Below, piece after piece: positions 23,289 to 33,753 of a stretch of 64,000 nt of DNA (position 1 is its first letter; each line of letters opens with the position of its first letter). The notes under the pieces are model-generated. The model was not told the origin of the DNA, searched no databases, and worked only from the letters and a program-made list of their open reading frames with translations. Position numbers and translations under genes: made by a program. This stretch comes from Guyanagaster necrorhizus. Its lineage: Eukaryota > Basidiomycota > Agaricomycetes > Agaricales > Physalacriaceae. The stretch lies in NCBI RefSeq assembly GCF_019112545.1, contig NW_025064932.1, forward strand, positions 124,001-188,000. The letters run 5' to 3'.

Positions 23289-24535
23289 TCAAACATCTTC
23301 GTCAGTTGACTTGTCTTCCTCTTTCGCTCCGTTGTTAGCGGGTAGAGTGTGTAACTGAATGGTTCCTAGATGTGTCGCAGTGCCGCTTTCTGCGCAGACA
23401 GGTGGACTGCCAAAGTTCATAGACGTCAAGGGTAGCGTATTGAGAGTGCTCTTCTTCCAGGCTCGACCTTCCGCCAAACGGTATATGATAAGGTAACCTG
23501 AAATTTGCTTTTACAAAAGGATACTGAGCATCAGCAACCAATCATTATTCTAGATGAATGGTAAAACACACCTGGGTCGATGAAGCGACACCCAGGAATA
23601 TTTGATTAGATGGGTGCCCCACGGCGTAGGTGACTAGGAACAAAATAGCGAAAATTGAGTAGAGTGCAGCAGACTCGATGATGATGGTAGCGAGTGAGAC
23701 GTAATGATGGGCATGCTCGGGGGGAAGACTCGTAAGGAGTCTACGGCGATACATGTAGAGTCGTAGAATAATGAGAATGGTGAGAATGATGTTCAAGCCG
23801 AGAGATATCGAATAATATGATGTCCCGTAGGCAAGAGGCAAGGCACTGTAAAAGGAGAGCCCGGGCTGGCTGGACTGAAGTGTCCACAACGTTCCCATTA
23901 CTGTGCGGCAATAGATGAATGCAGATGCGATATTTTGATAATAAAAAGACGCACCAAAGGAAGCCAAGAGTGTTATAGCAGGAAAGGCGGTTATAACATA
24001 TGCCACGATCTGACCGGATGCCGTCCAGATAACCCAACATCGCCACAGCTAGGTCAGGGGTAAATAACATCGTTAGAGATCAGGAGACCGTGTTGAACCC
24101 ACCACTAGTATGTCGGACAAAAAGGTCATAACAAACAGTGTTGCGTAGAATATGACGTTCACAGCTAGGTTCTGAGTGTCGAGGAAGAATTGCCATGGAC
24201 CCCCTGGGTAGTTGCGGTTGTCGATGTATATCATTTGCACCGTATTGGCCTGAACCCCGACAAAGATAGCCTCAATCGATAAAAGCAACGTGATGTATGC
24301 GAGTAGGAAGAGAGCGATTGGATTTTGCTTTCGGCGCTTCCAAAGGTACGTTGCGCAGGATACATAGAGCACAGTTTGGATTCCTGGGGGTTGGGTTATT
24401 ATCATCAGTATTGTGGAGGAAACGACGAAAAAATAGTCCTCTACCGAAGCCTAATCCAACAACGACATCTCCAGCCAGGAAGTAGCGCTCGAGCATGATG
24501 GTTTTGTACGGTTCATCGGGACCGTAGTAAGGCAT
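23289..24535 (-). CDS. Seven-helix membrane protein of Agaricomycete type
   Basis: The start at 24,535 (MPYYGPDEPYKTIMLERYFL) leads into a hydrophobic helix ending GLGFG. An intron then joins IQTVLYVSCATYLWKRRKQN, followed by helices around LFLLAYITLLLSIEAIFVGV, NLAVNVIFYATLFVMTFLSD, LWRCWVIW, VITAFPAITLLASF, LGLNIILTILIILRLYMYRR and SAALYSIFAILFLVTYAVG. The tail is hydrophilic and ends KEEDKSTDEDV at 23,289. About 330 residues and seven helices with an extracellular N-terminus resemble a large, uncharacterised family of Agaricomycete integral membrane proteins with GPCR-like topology. The ligand and function are unknown. It converges with the upstream hydantoinase gene, with 168 bp between the stops. 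The long minus-strand frame that includes this start from 24,706 is unlikely to be coding. Confidence 0.85.
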
Positions 24536-25150
24536 CGTGTTAGAGAGGGGTTGTAATTCCGTACTAGAGAAGGTTACGTTCTTGTACAGGTCCCTTATAC
24601 TTATCTCGCAAGGACACGGAGCCTTTGGATACAGGAAGCACTGACAATCATCTTGGACTGGGAAAAAAAACGTCAAGCACCAATGCTGCAGTGATCGAAA
24701 AGTCACGAGCTCTTATAAATAACCTCCTCCTAATACGAGTCCTAGGATCGCAGGACCGTTCGTAGCTTCGAAGTAAGTAGAGTGCTCAAACTCAGGGAAG
24801 GCCCCCAACATGCGTCCAGGGCCGTAGAAAGCGGCGTTTGACAGAACACATCATACTTCAGATGATACCAACCATTTAAATATCGACAGTCCGTGTGAGC
24901 ATCAATCGATACCAACGAAGTCGGAGATTCAGGTGGTCCCAAATATCTTCCGTCACATTCAACGGAGACCAATTGATGTATAGATGGATGTACCATGAAC
25001 ATTGCCTTCGTTAGTGGGAATAAAATTAATACTATTCTCATGTCATGAGTAGAAAACTGACAGAGAACTCACTGCAGACTGATAATCATCAGCGGAAGAT
25101 TTCGGCATACGATGGCCGTCGAGATCGAGACACGCACCATTATATCTTGC
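24536..25150. other. Intergenic; a 99-codon minus-strand frame of unknown status
   Basis: A minus-strand open frame at 24,742-25,041 (MRIVLILFPLTKAMFMVHPS...) has a hydrophobic start like a signal peptide and several Cys, but matches nothing I recognise. It could be a small secreted protein, a lost exon of the neighbouring peroxidase relic, or chance. The rest shows no recognised signal. Confidence 0.3.
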
Positions 25151-26480
25151 GAGTTCGTGGCATGCGTAAAAATAAACATATATCATTTATCTGTGTCTTC
25201 CTGGCATGGGCAGCAAAGGGACACCCAGTCTGATCGGTACTATTTTGACCGTCTTGGTGGTAGGTGAAGTTGTTGTTCCTCAGCCAGCGTTGGGTGGTCG
25301 AACAATGGTGCAAGATCCATGGGAGCTCCTTGTACTCATAGATCAGTCTTCGGACGGATATCTTCGATGAACAACAACATATACTTTCCGTCCGACAACA
25401 CGAGCTCCTATCAAGGCGGATCCCTCCTCAGGAATGTTGATACCAAGCACAGAAATCGGATTGTCCAACAATAACTTGTGAAACTCTGGCACGAGCTGTT
25501 CCAACTGACAGAAGACAAGGAACGAACCACCTCTAGCCCAGGACGGACGAGTAGTGTTATCCCCTTCCTCAGCCAGCAAAATCGCTCCCGCATCGACGGC
25601 AAACTGACCCAATAAGGGTGATGATTATGAAGCCCCTGACGGCAGGCTGACTGATTCCGTCCATGAACCCGAAATCTGAGTATGCATCCATATCAACGAT
25701 CATCCTGAATCTATAAATGGATGACTTACGTTCGTGACCGTCCTCTGATCCAGGGCGAGCTGCACCTTGAACGCGATGCAGCTCGCCAATAGAATCGCAT
25801 AAATGCGACAAGATCTTTGATAGGTCTCATGCATGTTATCAAAGGTGTCCGACACAAGAAGGAAAACGCCATGAACAGAAGTTCCGGCGAATGACTGTAC
25901 CCAGTTGCCAGTTCCAGGATCACCGATGTTGGCCGCATCCGCTTCCTGTCCCATAGTATAGAACTGATCACCTAGATCATCCTGAATGCCCGGTACAGAG
26001 AGCCCTGAATGGGAAAAAGCGACGTTGACAGATGTTAGAGGCTGCGTAGTGACGTTCAAAAGTCGCGTTTTGAATACCGAAAAAGAAGAGTAGCTCCTTC
26101 TTCTTCTTCATTCCCACTCTGTATTTTCGGTCAGTTGAAAGGACAGGAACGACAACTTGAATTGACTGACAAGATATCTACCTGGATGTAGGTCAAGTTC
26201 AAACCAACGGTGGCTGCTGCTGCTTGAGCTTCTAGAGCAGTTGGTAGTTCTGGTTGGGCCGCGGGGTCTGTTCGCGATCTTTAGCTGAAATATTGATGGA
26301 CGCAAGAAGGCCCGTAATATCCAATATAGATGTCGTTCGGACGTCTTGTTGGCGGGGAAGCCTGCCAGGGTGACCATCGACACTGAAGAAGATCAGGGAA
26401 AGAAGCATAAGAAAGGTGGAGATTGCTCTGAAGGCCTTCGTCTTGGATGACAATAAAAGGATGGCAATCCATGAACGCAC
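25150..26480 (-). pseudogene. Broken DyP-type dye-decolorising peroxidase gene
   Basis: Read on the minus strand, a signal-peptide-like exon begins at about 26,480 (TFLMLLSLIFFSV). It is followed by GLNLTYIQ and GMKKKKELLFFFGIQNATF, then VNVAFSHSGL, DDLGDQFYTMGQEADAANIG and SVHGVFLLVSD. Next comes the catalytic loop FGFMDGISQPAVRGF, assembled by a clean intron at about 25,680-25,730, then GQFAVDAGAILLAEE and GSFLVFCQLEQLVPEFHKLL. DyP peroxidases are secreted haem enzymes that oxidise dyes and aromatics. Frames break three times: about 25 residues are missing after GIQNATF, the frame shifts after PAVRGF, and it shifts again after GARVVGRK. CPFAAHARKT, with the likely haem-ligand His, survives out of frame at about 25,180. 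The last third of the enzyme is absent. Confidence 0.85.
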
Positions 26481-26489
26481 CTACGCTTT

Positions 26490-27686
26490 TAAATCAAGCT
26501 GTGGAAACTCACAAGGAGTACCCGACTCTTCAAGAAATTCGTTAATGTTCCTTCCTCAGATTTATGTCTCACTTGAAGATTCCTAAATCGATCATAGACA
26601 GCTCTAGAAAGGGGAACTCAATTTCTGACTGACATGCTACAGGGCTTAGCTCGACTGCCTCTCCAAAAATCTAAAAGTCAAGAATTCTATTTCTTTCCGA
26701 GATTGAAAACAAGAAACCTCCCATGATGTATATGTAGCTTGACCGACCGAGATTGATGATGGAGGCAGTTGGGTTAAGCATCTACGGGATCAGATGGCCG
26801 TCTTCTTACTGCGCCTTCTCGTTGAAGGGCCTCAGCATCAAGATTTACCTTCGATTCCTTGAACGAAAAGTCCGGATTTATCGCAGAGAGCGTATTTTCC
26901 CCTCCTCTGAACTGCGAGTCCAAATTTTTGTGTCATGCGCGTGTCACTCCAAGATCGACGAGACCGAAACATACACTCGCAGAATCCAAGTGAACAGTCA
27001 TTACTCCTCGTTTTCGACACAGAATCGCAAGAGGCACTTTCGAAGTTATGCACAGCCGACGAAGAGTCCTCTGAATGAGAGTGGATCGATTGATGACGAG
27101 CTTTGTCTAGAACCACAGAAAATCTCATGGTAAACTTTGAAGAATCAGAAGTAAATTCCCCCCCAAGTTTGCACGCAGTTAATCAGCAGGGGTGCCAAGT
27201 GTGCACTCTCGCAGGCCTTCCAATTCCAAGTGGTAGTACTCCTTACTAGGTGCCCGCTGGCAGAAAGGAAAGAAAGGAGGCAAGGAAGGCACGAGTTGAC
27301 AATGCAAGAGCGCGGCCCGGAGGCCGGCTTCAAATATTCCTCCCACACCGCAAGCATCTACTTCATTCAAAAGTCAATTCAAACTTCAACTCCGATCTTG
27401 CAGAGGGACAAGCACACATTCAGGTATGTCTCGCCTGATATTGGTTTCGATCTCCCAATAAAGTTTTAAAATGTTACGCTCAGCTTTACTGAGTTCCATT
27501 TCAATGGCTCTAAAAAGCACTATAATAAGATATTTGATATAGATGAGCAGTCTCGCCTCTTCACATATAAAGCAAGTATTTTCATAGTGAGCAGGATAAC
27601 GGACTAGAAGCGAATATTACTAAAGTCTAAATGCTACCATAGGTCTAATCTTCTACGCATTCAAAAAAAAATTAACCCAAAAGAAA
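26490..27686. other. Intergenic; no gene recognised
   Basis: CG content is normal. A plus-strand frame of 126 codons at 26,753-27,133 overlaps a 96-codon minus-strand frame, and neither has a recognisable motif. The stretch 27,460-27,680 is AT-rich and probably includes the 3' UTR of the glutathione transferase on the minus strand. Confidence 0.5.
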
Positions 27687-28494
27687 TTAACACACATCCA
27701 TATATTCCCTGCACCGCTCCCTCAGCCTGACCCACCTCCCACCATTCCACTGCCTGACTCTCGCCCACCCATCCTGAGCGGCCATGCTCTCTATCCATAG
27801 CAACACGGAACAAAGCGCAAAATCTGCGTACGAAACCTGATACCCCATCGCCACCACCCCATCACCATCACCTGCATTCTTATCCAAAATCTTAGCAAGG
27901 AAATCAAACTGCTCTTTGACCAGCATCCACGCATGCTCCCGCTGCGGTCCCGGGGGCAGGGGTTGGCTCATATGCACGTTCGTCTGGCTGCGCTCCGGGA
28001 GCTGCTGATGGCTTAGAGGAACCATAATTGGCAGAAGGGGTTTAACGAAAACCTCCTGGATGTAGTTCACAAACAGTGTTTGAAGCGCGCGCGATCCCTC
28101 GGGAAAGACTGGACGCGCTGGATAGCAAGATTCGAGGTACTCGGCAATGATATTCGGGTTGGACAGGACCTGGGGCGCGGATGGATTCCGCGTAGGGTCT
28201 ACTATGACCGGTAGGGTATAGACTGGTCGCCCGTCGCTTCTCTGGGAACTCGGAGGCGCTCCGATAGATCGCAGAGTGATCTCTATGTTCTGAAATTCAA
28301 CCCAGACAGTGCGGTATCTGAGGTGTTTGTAGTTCAAAATGAAACTGCCAAGGTCGGTTCAGACAGAGAGGAGACCAGGAAGCGCGATAGCGCACGTACC
28401 GTATTCGCCATATGTTCGGTGCCCAAGGCTGGGCATTCTGTCCTGGAACGTCGTACAGCGTGATAGCTGGAGGACTCGAAGGACGTCTAGACAT
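27687..28494 (-). CDS. Fungal glutathione S-transferase, copy A
   Basis: Two exons. Exon 1 starts at 28,494 (MSRRPSSPPAITLYDVPG, then WAPNIWRIR). An intron with donor GTACGTG and acceptor TTGGCAG joins FILNYKHLRYRTVWVEF. The N-terminal thioredoxin-like domain contains YTLPVIVDP and LSNPNIIAEYLESCYP; the helical C-terminal domain runs from about residue 110 to the end (RCREYMDVC). At about 250 residues it fits fungal-specific GST classes (GSTFuA or etherase-like) of wood and litter fungi, which bind glutathione and process or carry aromatic compounds. No classical catalytic Tyr/Ser/Cys can be assigned by eye. It forms a tandem pair with the gene at 29,832-30,676; the region 115-130 (QTNVHMSQPLPPGPQ) is shorter here than in copy B. 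Confidence 0.85.
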
Positions 28495-28553
28495 GGAACA
28501 CCTCTATGACAAGAATCTATGTTTCGTATCGTTTTATACCTATTTCTGAATAT

Positions 28554-28900
28554 TCAGCGCTTATGACTTTGAACTAAGTCATTTCTCCCTAGGATCGCTA
28601 TCAAAAAGTCAGCCAAGATCCCCGTTACAGCGCTGACGGTGGTACACTCCCACTCGGCATACACCACCAAAGACAGGTCCTTGAGACACGAAGTGATATA
28701 GACACCGTCATTTCGGCGTCAACAAGAGTCAATGCGTGTTCTATTGCATATTCTGATCTCAAGGGCGTTCCGCGTCCAATTCTTACGGCTCCCTGGCCTG
28801 TGTATGGTATCAGCAAACTTCGGATTTTTCCGTCTATTTCGAGTTCGACGCTGACAGGAATCTACCCTACCTTGGTCATTTAGGTTGAAATATGATGATG
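28554..28900 (-). pseudogene. Unclassified coding remnant between the two GST genes
   Basis: The minus strand shows coding-like phrases in two frames: VSVELEIDGKIRSLLIPYTG continuing GAVRIGRGTPLRSEYAIEHA, then in another frame GVYITSCLKDLSLVVYAEWE and VTGILADFLIAILGRND, ending at a TGA at 28,554. An intron or a frameshift must lie between them. I do not recognise the family. It may be the end of a gene whose upstream exons lie toward 29,580, where VLVFVDLSPTEGRNIVIMCD is also coding-like, or it may be a degenerating gene. It separates the two tandem transferases, so the duplication was not a simple adjacent copy unless this was inserted later. Confidence 0.35.
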
Positions 28901-29831
28901 GATGACGATGAGGGTATTTCATACGTACATCGAGACCTGGGGCTTCTAACTGTGTACGTCATTATCGGTTGGTATTACTGTGGTGGCCCGCTCCTACTGG
29001 CTACATTTGGACATTAGCATCGAGGTTCCGATGTACGTCTCGGACTGGTAGGTGAATCGAAGGGAAAGACAGATCAGCGTACCTCCTTCTCGGTGTAAAT
29101 TCTGAGTTGTACTATTTAGACGCTGGCTCAGAGTGAAAGATACCGCAATCTTCGGGCGCTTCGCTTCTCGTTGAATCAGGATTCGGACTGCGACGGTCTC
29201 GGATAAGTACTTGCAGAAATAGCAACTTGAACAAACGCTGAAACTTTATTCTGACGCGCATCTTTCCCTCAGCATTACTAAACGATCGCAAAGGAAACGG
29301 TACCGCGGGTGGTACCAGATGACCGATGTAGTTACTGTAGCCGATCTCATGTCCTTGTCCACCTCACATATTCCGTTTTGCGAGTCGGCCCCGTCGTTGG
29401 GCGCGCTGATGTTCCGAGTAGTGACTCGTAACATTTGTCGGAACCTTCGATGGTGCGATCGGGGCCTGTAAAGAAGAGTCATACACATCGCACATGATGA
29501 CAATGTTCCGACCCTCTGTCGGAGATAGGTCTACAAAAACAAGTACATTTTTCGGTGGCAAGCGGTCTAAATGTTAACTGCTGCAATTCCATAGTGTTTA
29601 TATTCTTTGACATTCTCGACTACGATAGGCGGAGCGACATGTCATGAAACCCATTCCAAGACCACAGGCATTAGCATTGAAATATCTATCTACGAAAGCC
29701 ATGTAACTGTAAGAAAACAAGAGTATAATTAAGAGTACAAACAACAGCGAAGATACAACAAAACGATAGGGTAATTCTAGACTGGCTACTGTACTTCTAT
29801 TGAAGTGATTAAGAATTAAATTGACCGGACT
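28901..29831. other. Spacer between tandem GST genes, mostly unassigned
   Basis: CG-normal DNA. Minus-strand open frames of 65 and 85 codons at 29,246-29,561 overlap in different frames, and only the first looks coding-like. The interval 29,590-29,830 is AT-rich and probably holds the 3' UTR of GST copy B. Confidence 0.4.
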
Positions 29832-30676
29832 TTAGTGCTCATCCATATAGGGACGGCATCGCTCCCACAGTTGGAGCCATCTCCCACTATTCCAACTCCT
29901 TACCCGCAACCATCCATCTTTCGGCGCCATCCGCTCAATCCAGATCAGAACCGAGCAGACCGCGAAATCCGCGTAAGACACCTCCCGACCCATCGCAACG
30001 ACCCCATCCCCGTCCCCGGTATTTTTAGCCAACACATTGGCGAGGAACTCGAACTGCTCTTTGACCGCTGTCCAAGCAACCTCGCACTGTGGGCCAGGAG
30101 GGAGATACTGTCCAGGAGGGCTCGGAGCATCGGACGTTCGGAAATGCGATTGGATTCGTTCCGGAAGGCGCTGATGGCTGAGGGGGACCATGATTGGGAG
30201 GAGAGGCTTTACGAAGACTTCCTGTATGTAGTGGACGTAGAGTGTTTGGAGCGCGCGGGATCCCGGGGGGAAGACAGGTCGTGCAGGGTACGTCGATTCG
30301 AGGTATTCGGCGATCGTGTTGGTGTTGGAGAGGATCTGGGGAGCGGAGGGGTTCTTTGTGGGATCAATGATTACAGGAAGAGTGTATACGGGGCGACCAT
30401 CATTTCGAACGGCACTAGGCGGGGCACCCAGTGATCGTATCGTTGTTTCGACGTCTGGGAACTCGACCCATATGGTACGATAGCGGAGGCGCTTATAATT
30501 TAAGATGAATCTGATAAGGTGTTCAGAACAATCAGACGCGCCCGTGAAGACGGAAGGATAGCTTACCGAATGCGCCAAATATTTGGAGCCCAAGGCTGGG
30601 TATTCGGGCCGGCAGCATCGTAAAGTAATATTGCTGGGGGGGCCGGAGCGATTTTACGCGGCTCGTGGCGCGACAT
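29832..30676 (-). CDS. Fungal glutathione S-transferase, copy B
   Basis: Two exons. The start is at 30,676 (MSRHEPRKIAPAPPAILLYD, then WAPNIWRIR); intron donor GTAAGC and acceptor CTTATCAG join FILNYKRLRYRTIWVEF. The intron sits at exactly the same codon as in copy A, so the genes are duplicates. The thioredoxin-like half carries YTLPVIIDP and IAEYLESTYP, and the helical half ends RPYMDEH. The loop near residue 130 has an insertion (SDAPSPPGQYLPPGPQ) absent from copy A. The role is as for copy A: glutathione-dependent handling of small aromatic or electrophilic compounds, inferred from family. About 260 residues, apparently intact. A long plus-strand frame over the same bases is a shadow. Confidence 0.85.
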
Positions 30677-32399
30677 TATTAGAGTAGATCGTCAAGGAAA
30701 TGCGCGCGGCGCCGAATTTTGAGAGCCCTCTACGTTTGACGTAGATATCCCGTATCTGGGAACGGCGATGGAGCGATGGAGCGACCCAAGACCTAGCCAC
30801 CAAGAGCCGCAGTAGAGATAACTTATATACGAGATGCACTAACAATCGTTTCCGGAACAGCGCCCGTCATCAGCACCGACAGGAAGGCTCAGAAAGGAAC
30901 AAAGAGAATCGATAGCGAACCAGTGCAAGTCCAGAGCAAATAGGGAGATTACTCTGGGATGGGAAGAACAACGAGGCGTCGTATAATTCCCTAAGAGGTA
31001 ATTTAGAGCGATTTCACAGCGAGATGACTGCAAATCGCTTCGTCATAGACCCTTGTGGCAGTACACGCCTCGATCGCCGGAGAGATGCGATTTTATGCAG
31101 AAAAATCCCTGGTTTTTCATGATGTTGTAGATCCCTATGGATATAAAAGCAGTGAGAGTGTTACTGGATAAGAAAAAATTGTGCTTACAAGTGTGTGGTT
31201 GCCATGACCGAGCCGCTACTGCAATGACTCTGAAAGACGACGTTGCACAGCCTCAGGTACCTAGGTACCTGATCATGACTCATAATTTACAGTCTGCATC
31301 AATTTCGATTTGCCTTGGAAAGAACTGACAAAATATGAGTCTTCCTTTGCCCTCTTTTTAGGACGCTAGACCATGTCAGCTCAATGTTCGAAACTATATG
31401 CTTTTTGGCAAAATTCGGAACTTGGAGACTCACCATTCGGCCTCTGCATATTGCTGTTGCAGTCAGAAATATACGATTTACAGAACCGGTCAAACTCTTT
31501 CCGTGTGGCAGCGGGAGCGCGGTCACAAAAGGAATCCGGGACTGGGGTGAGGACCATGCTATATTTGTCGAAAACGTGGCCTTGTGAAAAACGTGACATA
31601 GCCAAACATCGCCACGGCGTCATTCCGACTCATACCATCCCCGGCAAGGGGGGATGGAAGGGAAACGACCAGAGGAGGACAAGCTCAACGCCGGAAAATC
31701 GCGGCTGCCCAGGGTCAATAACCAGCCGAATCCCCCCCCCCTCTCTCTCCCCGGCAAAAAAGAAGCGTTGAGCAATAAGTAATTCGGAGGAAGTACACGG
31801 TGGGAATCACTGGCACCCACGTAAACATGGACCCATATACTTAGTCACCTTCTACCACGCGATTTTCTGGCCCTTGAATCACGACTCGGTCAAAAAGGTC
31901 TTTCCGGTCTCCATGTCTACCTAGCGCTTGGTATTTCGTGATTCGTGATTCGATAGAATATCTACTACAGGTCATACTCCGACCTGCCCTCGACGTTTCA
32001 AGGTTTCGCTAGGGATGATAAAGATCGTCACCACGTCCCGCGAACGAGTACATGTATCTCCTCTCTGAACAAAGGGTTTCTATTGATAGTTGGGTTCATG
32101 CATCGCATCATGAATTGTTCGGACTCATCACACTAATCTAACCCGGTACCAATCAGCGCGGGTACCAGCGCGCTATAAAGGTGGGCGTATGTCGACAAAC
32201 TGTAAAGAGGCGCCGCCGCATCACGGAGTTACAGGCAAAGCACATGGGAGTTATAGTAATGGGAATTTAAAATCTCATCAATCGAAAAGCAATTTTGAAG
32301 GACTGTCTATAACATACACAAAAGTCTACTTAACTTCTCTTCCTGTGACACAGACAACACTGTACAATCGTTTATAAATTTCTTTCCCAACGTTACCAT
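30677..32399. other. Long intergenic region with promoter-like elements
   Basis: CG-normal and without a recognised gene. At 32,150-32,180 there is a CCAAT-type box followed by GCGCTATAAAG, a good plus-strand TATA element, but nothing convincing is transcribed to its right before the transaldolase 3' end. Only a 62-codon frame at 32,189-32,377 follows, too close to the TATA to be a normal product. A C-rich run (CCCCCCCCTCTCTCTC) lies at about 31,731-31,748. The first ~200 bases should contain the promoter of GST copy B. Confidence 0.45.
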
Positions 32400-33753
32400 T
32401 TAAGCGGAAAGCTTAGTCTTGAGCAACGCCTTGAGCGTCTCGCCGTCCTCAGCAAACTTCTTGATACCTTCGTGCAACTTGTCGAACGCCATTTGGTCTT
32501 GGAGAAGTGCCCAACGGAACTCAGGCTCGTTGTCGATGAAAGTGACCTTTGGAAGCTCTTTGGCTTGGGCAGCTGCGGCGACACACGTGCGTCAGAGAAA
32601 CGCATGGTGCACAAGAATTACACGGCTGCTCACCGATAACCGCATCGAGCTTTTTGGGGACAGGCTCCTTTGACTCTTTCAGTTCTTCGAGAAGGGAAGG
32701 CGAGATGGTCAAGAAGTCGACACCGGCCAACGCTTTAATCTCCCCGGTCTATGGGCATCCATGAATATAGACACGACGGTTGAAGCGAATGCCGGATACG
32801 CACGTTACGGAACGACGCCCCCATAACGATGGTTTTGTAGTCATATTGCTTATAATAGTTGAAGATCTTCTTGACAGAAATAACACCAGGGTCTTCATCG
32901 GCCTCATAGGTCTTTCCAGTAGACTTCTTGTACCAATCCAGGATCTGTGCGGAGGTGAGATTAATCGATAGCGGATGGAAGGTTAATTTACGCGGCCGAC
33001 GAAAGGAGAGATCAACGTGACACCGGCCTCGGCACAAGCAACGGCTTGACCAAATCCGAAGAGGAGGGTTAGGTTACAGTGAATGCCGTCGTCTCGCTCG
33101 AGTTCCCGGGCAGCTTGGATGCCCTCCCACGTCGAGGCAATTTTGATGAGGACACGGTCCTTCTTGACACCGACTGAATCGTACAGGGCAATGAGTTCCC
33201 TAGCCTGGTGGGAAAATGAGTAGGAATACCGATATAGGCAAACATTGCGCACCTTGGCCTTTGTTGCCTCCTTGTCAAAGGAAAGTCGGGCGTCAACCTC
33301 GGTGGAAACCCGGCCCGGGATGATAGCGAGAATCTCCTTGCCGAATTCGACGAGCTAAAGATGATGAACACGATGAACACAAAACCCCATAAATTCCAAT
33401 GCAATACTCACAAGCCTGTCCATGGCAGCATTGGCTTGGGTGTTGATATCACCACCCTTAGACTTTCCAAAGGCGACAGCAGCGTCAATGAGACGAGCAT
33501 ATCTGGCCTTGTGGGCGGCAGCCAGGATCAGTGATGGGTTGGTCGTCGCGTCCTGAAACCAATTTATCAGCATGCCATGCATGATCTGCTGGCGCTCTGC
33601 TGTCTTACCTGCGGCTTGTAGACATCGATGGCTGCATCGGCTTTGTCAGTAGTATTTCGCAGCAGCAGACATCGAAGACAAACATTCGAAGTCGCCAGAG
33701 TCAGAGACGACGACAGTACCGGTCTGCTTCAAATAATCGAGAGAGGTCGTCAT
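32400..33753 (-). CDS. TAL1: Transaldolase
   Basis: This enzyme of the non-oxidative pentose phosphate pathway moves a dihydroxyacetone unit between sugar phosphates in the cytosol. The start at 33,753 reads [20 protein letters not shown]; short introns separate [46 protein letters not shown] and [13 protein letters not shown]. The Schiff-base lysine is the K in [30 protein letters not shown] and ISPFVGR follow, then [36 protein letters not shown] and the C-terminus [11 protein letters not shown]. About 325 residues, normal for fungal transaldolase. All key blocks are present and the gene looks intact. The start is supported by the full match to the family N-terminus. Confidence 0.95.

Noticed and set aside
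24272..24706. 144-codon minus-strand frame covering the start of the seven-helix protein
   Set aside because: It reads through the first intron and upstream region. Family-like sequence begins only at the ATG at 24,535.
29835..30434. 199-codon open frame on the plus strand
   Set aside because: It lies wholly antisense to GST copy B, whose frame has recognisable family motifs and a conserved intron. The plus frame has no motif.
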